The notes under the pieces: model-generated
Seen by the model: only the letters and a program-made list of their open reading frames with translations
Database searches by the model: none
Told to the model about the DNA's origin: nothing
Made by a program: the position numbers and the translations under genes
From: an uncultured Spirochaetaceae bacterium
GTDB taxonomy: Bacteria; Spirochaetota; Spirochaetia; Treponematales; Treponemataceae
Assembly: GCA_902783155.1 (NCBI GenBank)
Contig: CACZPR010000017.1
Span: 1-49,991, forward strand
Reading direction: 5' to 3'
Length of the DNA: 49,991 nucleotides
Part shown: positions 37,225 to 44,769 of the stretch, piece after piece
How the letters are laid out: every line of letters starts with the position of its first letter
How positions within the stretch are numbered: position 1 is the first letter of the stretch

Positions 37225-38329
37225 GGTCTTTCTCCCCGGAACAGTTTTTGGGAACCATGGCCGTAAAAAGTTCCCTGATTTTTATTGCGCCCGGATTTTC
37301 AGTTCCAAATATTTTTTCAAAATCCGCGCACCCTTCTTCGATAAAGTCCGACCCCATTTTTGCCGCCCGGTCCACGGCTCCAGACTCATCCAAAATCTTG
37401 ATGGCGGCCTCCACCGATGGACTGGAGATTCCTTCCGACTCCGCATGTTCAAAGCAGTCAACAAGTTTTTTTGCCATAACGGAATCGGGACCAGACTCTT
37501 CTATAAAAAGCAGCACCGGGAGGGACTTTTTTCCTTCAACAATGTCGTCCCCTCGGATTTTGCCCGGGTTCCCTGTTTTCAGGTTGATTACGTCATCTAT
37601 TATCTGGAATCCGGCTCCAATTTTTGCGGCGGCCCTTCCGGCTTTTTCCACCGCATCCATGTCGGCCCCGGCGACCATTGTTCCTGCCTTTGCCGCAAGT
37701 GAGGAAAGGGTTCCCGTCTTGCACTGGACCATCGCAAGATATTCGTCACGTGTTGGGAAAAAACTCTTTTTGTTGTGCCAGCTTATGTCCATCGCCTGAC
37801 CAAGATGGAGCTTCCTTGCTTCCATTGTGTAGAGACCGAGGAGCATGTTTTTCATCTCCGTTGTAGCAGTGGTCCTGTCAATACATGTCGCTGCCTGAAA
37901 ATACAGCCATGATGCGGCGTTCAGTGCTGCGTCAAGACCATAGGTTTTATATGCGGCTGGTTTCCCCCTGCGTGTTTCCGCCCTGTCCTCGATGTCGTCA
38001 TGGATTAGCGAAGCCGTGTGGATGAATTCGACCAGAGGGGCAAGGTGGAATGCGTTTTCCTTTGCACAGTCCGCGTCCACATTTGAACGGACAGCCATGG
38101 ATTCGGCGCAGAGAACCAAAAGGAGTGGCCGCCAGCGTTTTCCTCCCAAATCAACAAGCGAGCGTGTTGGGTCCAGAAGGGGCTGCATGTGCGACATGTC
38201 CAGACCGTCAAGAAGCGGACCGAATGAATCCGTGGCCCAATCCCTGTCAGCCCTTTGCGGAAGAGAAGAGTCAAGTTCCTTTTCTATGCGTGTTAAATAA
38301 ATGCCGAAATCCATTCGACAATTATACAT
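37217..38329 (-). CDS. Polyprenyl (isoprenyl diphosphate) synthase
   Basis: This is a class I trans-prenyltransferase of 370 residues. The first Asp-rich motif is LIHDDIED (about 114-121) with the Arg-rich DRAETRRGKPAAYKTYG after it. The second is QIIDDVINLKTG, a DDxxN variant of DDxxD, preceded by a KTG-TL block. It condenses IPP with allylic diphosphates. Product length cannot be read off with confidence. The N-terminal 70 residues are longer than usual. The start may instead be the Met five codons in (38314); neither has a good ribosome site. It lies 30 bases after tsaD. Confidence 0.9.
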   Translation of the reverse strand: MYNCRMDFGIYLTRIEKELDSSLPQRADRDWATDSFGPLLDGLDMSHMQPLLDPTRSLVDLGGKRWRPLLLVLCAESMAVRSNVDADCAKENAFHLAPLVEFIHTASLIHDDIEDRAETRRGKPAAYKTYGLDAALNAASWLYFQAATCIDRTTATTEMKNMLLGLYTMEARKLHLGQAMDISWHNKKSFFPTRDEYLAMVQCKTGTLSSLAAKAGTMVAGADMDAVEKAGRAAAKIGAGFQIIDDVINLKTGNPGKIRGDDIVEGKKSLPVLLFIEESGPDSVMAKKLVDCFEHAESEGISSPSVEAAIKILDESGAVDRAAKMGSDFIEEGCADFEKIFGTENPGAIKIRELFTAMVPKNCSGEKDHA

Positions 38330-38359
38330 CTTTTTTTGGATAATTGGAACCTCTTGGAC

Positions 38360-39397
38360 TTACCTTCTTCCAAACGCTTCCAGATTTGCAAGTCCCCGCT
38401 TGAACTGTGGAATCCTTGCGCATGCGGTCGTGTTCAGGGGGCTTGTCTCTCCGCGCTTCAAAAAATGGTATGCAACGCCGGCAATCATCGCGCCATTGTC
38501 GCCGCAGAGTTTGAGTGGCGGAAAAATGCACGTGATTTCCTTGTGCTCGGAAAGCATTTCGCGCAACCTTGAATTGGCGGCGACACCTCCACCGGCCACA
38601 ACCGTTTTTATGCCAGTGTCATCCACCGCGCGGATTAACCTTGAGACCAAAGTTTTGCAGGCTGTCTCCTGGAACGATGCGGCAATATTTTCGGTGGTGC
38701 GCTCGAATCCCTTGTTCAAAAAGGAGTCCGCCTGGTGGATTACGGCAGTCTTCAGTCCGCTGAACGAAACATCGTAGCGGTGGTCGCCCTTGTCCATCTT
38801 TGGAGTGGGGAACGAAAATGCGGCCGGGTTCCCGTTTTTTGCGAGCCTGTCTATTATGACTCCACCCGGATAGCCCAGGTCGTAGTATTTCGCAACCTTG
38901 TCGAATGCCTCTCCCACGCTGTCGTCAATGGTCGTGCCAAGAACCTCAAGGTCGTCGAATCCGTTCACCTTTGCGATAATGCTGTGTCCACCGCTCACAA
39001 GAAGCCCTATGTACGGATACTGTATGTCGTTTTCCAGATGGGCCGCGTACATGTGTCCAAGCATGTGGTTGATTGCGATGAACGGTTTTTTTGCCGCCCA
39101 TGCGAGAGTTTTCCCGAACGAAAGTCCAACAAGGAGCGAACCCATGAGTCCCGGACGGTTGGTTGCGGCAATTGCGTCAATCTGGTCGAGACCCATGTTT
39201 GCCTCGGAAAGTGCCTGCCTTACGACCGGAAGAATCCATTCGGCGTGCTTGCGGCTTGCAATCTCCGGGACAACGCCCTTGTAAATCTGGTGGAAGGGAA
39301 TCTGTGTCGCCACAACGTTGCTGATTATGTTGTGTCCGTCCTCAACTATGGCACATGCCGTCTCGTCGCAGGAGCTTTCAATTCCTAAAACTTTCAT
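38360..39397 (-). CDS. tsaD: tRNA N6-adenosine threonylcarbamoyltransferase TsaD
   Basis: This 345-residue TsaD starts MKVLGIESSCDETACAIVED. The metal-binding AINHMLGHMYAAH and the nucleotide-binding GLLVSGGHSI and VAGGGVAANSRLRE are intact. With TsaB, TsaC and TsaE it installs t6A37 on ANN-decoding tRNAs. The start at 39397 has GGAG upstream. Thirteen residues added by an upstream ATG are not family-like. It is inside the long minus-strand run, without tsaB or tsaE nearby. Confidence 0.97.
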   Translation of the reverse strand: MKVLGIESSCDETACAIVEDGHNIISNVVATQIPFHQIYKGVVPEIASRKHAEWILPVVRQALSEANMGLDQIDAIAATNRPGLMGSLLVGLSFGKTLAWAAKKPFIAINHMLGHMYAAHLENDIQYPYIGLLVSGGHSIIAKVNGFDDLEVLGTTIDDSVGEAFDKVAKYYDLGYPGGVIIDRLAKNGNPAAFSFPTPKMDKGDHRYDVSFSGLKTAVIHQADSFLNKGFERTTENIAASFQETACKTLVSRLIRAVDDTGIKTVVAGGGVAANSRLREMLSEHKEITCIFPPLKLCGDNGAMIAGVAYHFLKRGETSPLNTTACARIPQFKRGLANLEAFGRR

Positions 39398-39466
39398 ATC
39401 CGTAGCACTCCATTTTGTTAGTTTAAATGTCCCCATGTTTCCTGATTGTGTTTGGGGAAACTTTGG

Positions 39467-40576
39467 TCAGTCCAGCCTTGAGGGAACAGTCACCGTGTAT
39501 CCCTTTGCGACAAGGACCGGGTAGATTTCGGAAAGCAGAGCCGGAAGAATTTCAACCGACTTGTCCACGTGACCGATTATCACGGCATATCCGTCGCGGT
39601 TTGCAACATCAAGACCCTTTTTGAGCTGGGAAAGCATTTCGTTTCTGTCAACAATATTGTCCAAAAAAGGAGCGAACCTTGCTATGTACTTCATCCCCTT
39701 TTTTTCGGCAACGGATGGAACCGCGCTTTCTGATGTGGTCCTTGAATCAAGAAAATAAAGTCCTTCGCTTTTTGCCACGGAAAGAACGTAGTCCATCATC
39801 TCCGGACTTTCGGCGACAAGGGAACCCTCGTGGTTGTTGATTCCCTTTGCATTTGAGCCGATTTCCGAAAGATTTTCGCTGACCGTGGACTCTATTTTTA
39901 CGCCGTCCATTCCCGGAAGAATTGCGCCCGGTCCCGGATTTGGTGTTGCCCCGCTTGGATAGTCGTGCGCCTGCATCGGTTGGTGCAGAATCAGCTCCTT
40001 TCCGTTCTGGACCACAGTTTTTGCGGAATCCACCGTGTAAGTCAGTTTTGGCATGACGGCTATGGTCAATGGAAATGGGAGGGCCGCATAGCGTTTTACG
40101 TTTTCAAGATTGCCGCCCGCATCGTCAATCACGAAGCAGATTTTTGCACCGTTTTTTGCCTGCGGGAAGCCGAATGTGTCCACCACCTCGTCCTCAAAAA
40201 CAGGATTGGCCTCGTCATCGGGGACCAGCTCCGGCTCCGAATCTGGAACATGGGGCTTGGTGTTTTCCCCGGTGGATTTGGAATCCGTTTTTGTGTCGGG
40301 CAAAGTGCTGTCGTTTTTTTCAACTTTTTCGTCGGCAGGTTTTTCCGTCCGTTTTGTGTCGTCTGTCTTTTCCGTCTTGATTCCGACTCCTGAAATCAGA
40401 AGCGCAAGGACGCATCCCGCCACAATCAGGATGGAAAATGCAATCACGGCCTTGAGGTTCAGTCTGACACCGGGCTTTGAAGTCCTTTTTGTCGTGGACT
40501 TTTTTGTCCTCCTGGTGACAGACTTTTTTGTCGAGGCTGTGCGATTTTTTTTGACCGGTTTTTTAGACTGTGCCAC
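39467..40576 (-). CDS. Divergent polysaccharide deacetylase family protein
   Basis: This 369-residue protein has a very basic N-terminus (Lys/Arg/Thr, about 1-38) and one membrane span (about 42-62). An acidic/Lys linker (about 65-130) then leads to a divergent polysaccharide deacetylase domain (YibQ-like). Recognisable blocks are AKICFVIDDAGGN, LPFPLTIAVMP, LILHQPMQAHDYP, GINNHEGSLV and YFLDSRTTSESA. The family is predicted to act on cell-envelope glycans; substrate unknown. It begins two bases after the upstream CobW-type gene. Confidence 0.9.
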   Translation of the reverse strand: MAQSKKPVKKNRTASTKKSVTRRTKKSTTKRTSKPGVRLNLKAVIAFSILIVAGCVLALLISGVGIKTEKTDDTKRTEKPADEKVEKNDSTLPDTKTDSKSTGENTKPHVPDSEPELVPDDEANPVFEDEVVDTFGFPQAKNGAKICFVIDDAGGNLENVKRYAALPFPLTIAVMPKLTYTVDSAKTVVQNGKELILHQPMQAHDYPSGATPNPGPGAILPGMDGVKIESTVSENLSEIGSNAKGINNHEGSLVAESPEMMDYVLSVAKSEGLYFLDSRTTSESAVPSVAEKKGMKYIARFAPFLDNIVDRNEMLSQLKKGLDVANRDGYAVIIGHVDKSVEILPALLSEIYPVLVAKGYTVTVPSRLD

Positions 40577-40578
40577 TT

Positions 40579-41838
40579 TTATTTTGCCAGACAGGCATCC
40601 AGTTCTGCGGATATTGCCTTTTTGTCAAGTTTCTGTCCAATCACGCAGAGCTTTATCATGCGGTCGCCGACTTTTTCATCCCATTCCGCCTTGATCTGCG
40701 GATTCTGGGCAAGGATTTCCTTCTGCTCGCCGGATGGGAGGGAGGCAATCCACTGTCCGCTGTAGCCTGCCTGAATCTGTCTGCCCGATGTCTCGAATAC
40801 CCATGCCATGTCGCTTTCGTCCGCAAACCATATAAGTCCCTTGCAGCGGATGATGTTCTTTGGCCACCTGTTTGCAAATTCGTCGAGCTTCTGGCGGTCG
40901 AATGGAACGCGGCGGTAATAGATGAAGGTTCCGATTCCATATTCGTCCTCGGACTCTCCCTCGTGCCTGTGCTCGTGGTGATGATGCTCGTGTCCATGGT
41001 GGTCATGGCCGTGGTGCTCGTGCTCATCGTCGTCATCATCATGGTCGTGGTGGTGGTGTCCATGTTCTTCTTCGTCGTGGTCATGGTGGTGATGGCCATG
41101 TTCATCCTCATGCTCATCGTCATCGTGGTCGTCGTCGATTTCACCTTCCTCAAGCTGCTTGCACCATCCCGCGCTGGCGTAGACCTTCTCAAAATCAAAA
41201 CTGGACGTGGCAAGAATTTCGGCTACATCAACATTTCCGTGGTCGGTCTCGATAATCTTGACACCCGGGTGCAGGACCTCAATCACTTTGCGGACTTTCC
41301 TGAACTGGTCCTCAGTGACCAAATCCTTTTTGTTGATTACGAGCGTGGAGCAGAACTCAATCTGCTGGACCAGAAGCGACTCGATGTCCTCCTCGTCCTT
41401 TTTGTCCAGGAGCTTGTCTCCACCGGCAAACTCATCAACAAGGCGGGCTGCGTCAACAACGCCAACAACATTGTCCAGCTTTCCGTTTTTAATCATCTCA
41501 AGTTCCTGGGCGATTGGCATTGGTTCGCACACACCCGAGGCCTCAATCATTATGTAGTCGTACTTGCCTGTCTTGATAAGGTTCTCGATGTTCTGCGCAA
41601 GCTCGCTTTTGAGTGTGCAGCAGATGCATCCGTTTGTGAGTGGAACTATGTCGCTTGTGTCGGTGATTTTTGCTCCCTCGGCAATCAGTTTGGCATCGAC
41701 ATTCACTTCGCCGATGTCGTTAACTATGACCGCAACCTTGTAGCCTTTCTGGTTGCTCAAAACCTGGTTCAAAAGCGTCGTCTTACCCGCGCCAAGGTAC
41801 CCGCACAAAAGAGTCATGGGTGTCAATTTTTTTGCCAT
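40579..41838 (-). CDS. COG0523/CobW-type GTPase with His-rich metal-binding segment
   Basis: In this 419-residue protein Walker A GYLGAGKTT is at 13-21 and the defining CxCC motif is at C71-I-C-C. The GTP-base motif is NKKD, and a CobW C-terminal domain follows. Between them lies a segment of about 85 residues, almost entirely His, Asp and Glu (near 235-320), suited to zinc or nickel. COG0523 proteins are metallochaperones that deliver metal to target enzymes, often under zinc limitation. The start at 41838 follows GAGG. An upstream in-frame ATG would add 46 unlike residues. No clear Zur operator was seen upstream. It is the first gene of the long minus-strand run. Confidence 0.93.
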   Translation of the reverse strand: MAKKLTPMTLLCGYLGAGKTTLLNQVLSNQKGYKVAVIVNDIGEVNVDAKLIAEGAKITDTSDIVPLTNGCICCTLKSELAQNIENLIKTGKYDYIMIEASGVCEPMPIAQELEMIKNGKLDNVVGVVDAARLVDEFAGGDKLLDKKDEEDIESLLVQQIEFCSTLVINKKDLVTEDQFRKVRKVIEVLHPGVKIIETDHGNVDVAEILATSSFDFEKVYASAGWCKQLEEGEIDDDHDDDEHEDEHGHHHHDHDEEEHGHHHHDHDDDDDEHEHHGHDHHGHEHHHHEHRHEGESEDEYGIGTFIYYRRVPFDRQKLDEFANRWPKNIIRCKGLIWFADESDMAWVFETSGRQIQAGYSGQWIASLPSGEQKEILAQNPQIKAEWDEKVGDRMIKLCVIGQKLDKKAISAELDACLAK

Positions 41839-42025
41839 TTCAAAACCTCGTAAAAAATCTATGGAATCAGAAAAACTCTGGTATTTGAAATATAATGAAT
41901 TTTGGTTTAAAAGGCTAGTTGTTTCTTGTGGATGGACATCCCTAAAAAGCCAAGTGCATTGAATTGATTTCGTCATGCAATGATTTTTCTACGAAACTAT
42001 TCAAGAATAGTCCTAATTTTTTTTG

Positions 42026-42109
42026 CTACCGCTCTTTTATCATGTTGATAAACTCTTCTGGCCGTAAAATGGGAACGGAAGAATTTTTAAAATCATTGGA
42101 ATTGGTCAT
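42026..42109 (-). pseudogene. C-terminal stub of a PIN-type toxin
   Basis: A 27-codon frame overlaps the end of the antitoxin-like gene and reads VPILRPEEFINMIKER at its end. It resembles the C-terminus of PIN-family toxins (the ILTPEEF-type ending). The catalytic acidic residues and the rest of the PIN fold are missing, which points to an internal deletion that left a start codon near the end. The match is short and from memory. Confidence 0.4.
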
Positions 42110-42326
42110 AGTTCTCGGGCAGACTTGAAGGTTGGCATAGAGACTCAAACTCGTTCCAAAGTTTCTTGGCGTTTTCATACTCTTCTGCGGTTCTAAATTT
42201 TCCGTAAGGAGATTTTTTCTTTTCTGCCAGAGCTTTTACATACAAAAGTACACGGACGGTATTTTCTTCATTCATTTCGTCAAGATATTGAATCACCTCT
42301 TGTTTTGTTGTTGGACTTGCATACAT
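42093..42326 (-). CDS. Small antitoxin-like helical protein
   Basis: This 77-residue cytoplasmic protein is predicted mostly helical (MYASPTTKQEVIQYLDEM, then TVRVLLYVKALAEKKK). The chosen start at 42326 has a perfect AGGAGG six bases upstream, better than an ATG 11 codons earlier. The size, Glu/Lys content and the PIN-like stub immediately downstream suggest the antitoxin half of a type II pair. I cannot place it in a named family. Confidence 0.7.
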   Translation of the reverse strand: MYASPTTKQEVIQYLDEMNEENTVRVLLYVKALAEKKKSPYGKFRTAEEYENAKKLWNEFESLCQPSSLPENYDQFQ

Positions 42327-42397
42327 AAAATACCTCCTCTGACAAAAAGTATATAACAAAAAATGGAATTTGTGTTTAAAAGTTGAAAATTATTCCA

Positions 42398-44680
42398 TTA
42401 CCAGTTGCGGACTACGCGGAAACCCTGGTCTTTCCACATGGTTGATGAGGTACTTGCATGACGAAAATTTAGATTGCTACGTAAGTTCAAACTATGCCAG
42501 CTAGCACTACGGACACAGCGTTTGAGAGTTCCTCCATTATAATATCCAGGGGTGTCTGGTCCTTCTGATGGAGTATCTCGTCTAATTGTATTGTACCAGT
42601 CCCAACACCATTCGTTTACATTGCCTGTCATATCATATATTCCAAGACTGTTTGGTTTTTTGCCTCTTATTTCATAGGATCTGCCGCCGTTATGATTGGA
42701 ATATTGATAATGGGCTTTTCCATCGGAGCCTTGTTCGTATGTAACACAATGTGTTACTTCATCAAGTCTGTTACTTCCGCTATATACAGTCTGCTCTCCA
42801 GTTAGTCCGTTTCCGCCTCGTGCTATGTATTCCCATTCGGCTTCTGTGGGCAGACGGTATCCGTTTGCGGAAGTGTCAAAGTGCATCGCATCCCATTGTG
42901 AGTTATTATGTTCGGGGCCATTATTGGCAGAAGAGCTGCTTTCAGGACTGTAACTATACGAACAGCAGTATTTGCCGTCAGTCTCAAGAATTCCTTCCCA
43001 TTTTCTCGGGTCAGTCTCACCGCTTATTGAATAAACAGGAGTGAATCCTTCCGCTATTGATCGTAGGTTGCAATAAACAATTGCGTCGTACCAGCTTACA
43101 AAGTACGCGGGATAGTTTGCACCTTTGCCGAATTCCTCTGTTGGACTTGTTGTGTTGTATCTACAGTAGGTTTCGTATTCTGCCTGAGTCACCTCATGGT
43201 CGCATACAAGAAGGTCTCTGATTTCCACCGTGCGAGGGGTTATGAATACATTTGAATTTGTGTTCCTGTTCTGGTAATCTTCTGGCCCTAGAATCGGACC
43301 TGTGATTGTCGCTCCTTTCACAGGAACAAAACTTGCGTTGTTTTTTACAAAATAATATTTTCCGTCAGCTTGTGCGGGGTAGACTAGGGTGGTTGCGCTT
43401 TTGTCGTAGAAGCGGAAGCCAAGTGCGTAGACTCCATCCGGGAGATTCATGTCGCTCAAATCGATTGTGTTTTTGAAAAATCCATCGAGCAAGGTATTGT
43501 ATTTGTATTCCAGAATCCTTGTGACTGCATTTTCGTTTACCGGATTGTAGTTTTCATCCGCAATTCTCTGGAGCGTCATCTTGAACTGTGTCGCCATGCC
43601 GCTAATTCTGTCATGCGTCTTCAGGTCCAGAATCAGCTTGTTGTTGACTGGAAGAACTTTTATTGATCCTATTCCGTTAAGGCTCAGGTCCGGCTCCGTT
43701 GCGGAAATTTCAAGAGTCTCCCTTGTTGTCGCAACAGAAATGTTTTCCACTTCCGGTAGCTCGTCATCAATTTCATCATTCACCTGGTAAATCCATTTTT
43801 TGCTTTCCGACATTACGACGGGCTTTGTCCTTGTCTCATCAACCTGCGCGATGTAGCAAAAATTTTGGTCCAGCGTCACAAGAACCTGTGTGTAGTCGTC
43901 AAAGAGATTGTGCTTGTCGGCTATCGTGGTGATGGAAAGCGTGTTTGGTCCCTCGAAAACTGGGGGATTAAAATAAGCAGCCAGATTTTCCTTCGTCTTG
44001 TTGTTGATGATTGAGATGCCCTTGTAAAAAATCTCCCCGTCCTTCTCGTAGCCGTAAGTTCGCTCCACCCCGCCATCAGTTGTGGTAAGAAGTCTTGTGA
44101 CCGGAAGATTTTCCAAATCGGAAATCTCATCGTCGCTGTAATATATGGAAGATTTATCCATCTCATGGTCGAATATGGCCTGGATTGTAGTGTCCTTGCG
44201 CGTGAAATTCTCAGAAAGAATCGGTGTCCACGAGATGATTTGGGGACGGGCCGTTACGACAGGACGTATGATGATTTTATTGAGGGCTTTTTTGAATGTG
44301 ACCCTCGTTTCGGATGCCGTTATGTCCTCAAATGAAATGTAGTCGTAAATGCTTTCGTTTGCGGGCAGTTCGGAGGAGTCAGCTTCCCAGCGTAAAAACT
44401 CGTGCGCGTTGTTCGTGTCGAATTTGATTTCAAAAATATCAGTGACTTTTTTATCAGTTTCACCCGACGCGGGTTTTACGATTGTTCCCCGGTTGTTTTT
44501 GTTCTCCACCCGGATTGTGTAGTAGGGGGAGTTGGCGTAATTGACTTCGTTTTCTATCTGGTCCCTAAGTTCTTTTCCATTAAAAAGGTTGTCGCAAGAA
44601 AAAAATGTCGCGGAAATCAATATGCAGATTATGCCCAAAGACGTGAGTGTTTTTGTTCTACTTTTATAAAAAAAATTCAT
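42398..44680 (-). CDS. Large lipoprotein with C-terminal FGE-like domain
   Basis: This is a 760-residue protein. Its signal peptide ends in ATFFSC (about residue 29), a spirochaetal lipobox, so it is probably a surface lipoprotein. The N-terminal 470 residues look like several beta-sandwich or Ig-like units, one opening YTIRVENKNNRGTIVKP. The C-terminal third is FGE-like: HEVTQAEYETYC, YFVSWYDAIVYCNLRS, GYRLPTEAEWEYIARGG, YDMTGNVNEWCWDWY and GFRVVRNW. The paired catalytic Cys of true FGE are not evident near RSASWHSLNLR. The C-terminal domain parallels that of the protein ending at 1425. The start at 44680 is chosen because upstream codons would run into the htpG terminator. Confidence 0.88.
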   Translation of the reverse strand: MNFFYKSRTKTLTSLGIICILISATFFSCDNLFNGKELRDQIENEVNYANSPYYTIRVENKNNRGTIVKPASGETDKKVTDIFEIKFDTNNAHEFLRWEADSSELPANESIYDYISFEDITASETRVTFKKALNKIIIRPVVTARPQIISWTPILSENFTRKDTTIQAIFDHEMDKSSIYYSDDEISDLENLPVTRLLTTTDGGVERTYGYEKDGEIFYKGISIINNKTKENLAAYFNPPVFEGPNTLSITTIADKHNLFDDYTQVLVTLDQNFCYIAQVDETRTKPVVMSESKKWIYQVNDEIDDELPEVENISVATTRETLEISATEPDLSLNGIGSIKVLPVNNKLILDLKTHDRISGMATQFKMTLQRIADENYNPVNENAVTRILEYKYNTLLDGFFKNTIDLSDMNLPDGVYALGFRFYDKSATTLVYPAQADGKYYFVKNNASFVPVKGATITGPILGPEDYQNRNTNSNVFITPRTVEIRDLLVCDHEVTQAEYETYCRYNTTSPTEEFGKGANYPAYFVSWYDAIVYCNLRSIAEGFTPVYSISGETDPRKWEGILETDGKYCCSYSYSPESSSSANNGPEHNNSQWDAMHFDTSANGYRLPTEAEWEYIARGGNGLTGEQTVYSGSNRLDEVTHCVTYEQGSDGKAHYQYSNHNGGRSYEIRGKKPNSLGIYDMTGNVNEWCWDWYNTIRRDTPSEGPDTPGYYNGGTLKRCVRSASWHSLNLRSNLNFRHASTSSTMWKDQGFRVVRNW

Positions 44681-44729
44681 ACCACATTTTAACACAGTGA
44701 ATATTTGAGCGTCAACGACATGCAATGAA

Positions 44730-44762
44730 AAAGGGACCATCCATTTTCGGACAGTCCCTTTG
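44730..44762 (-). terminator. Terminator downstream of htpG, usable in both directions
   Basis: AAAGGGAC (44730-44737) pairs perfectly with GTCCCTTT (44754-44761). On the minus strand it lies just after htpG and is followed by TTC. On the plus strand it is followed by a T-rich stretch. Confidence 0.8.
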
Positions 44763-44769
44763 TGTGTTT

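Noticed and set aside
40570..41853. A 427-codon plus-strand frame opposite the CobW-type gene
   Set aside because: The hydrophobic Val/Met-rich run in it is simply the antisense reading of the His/Asp/Glu-rich segment. The minus-strand gene has the motifs and ribosome site.
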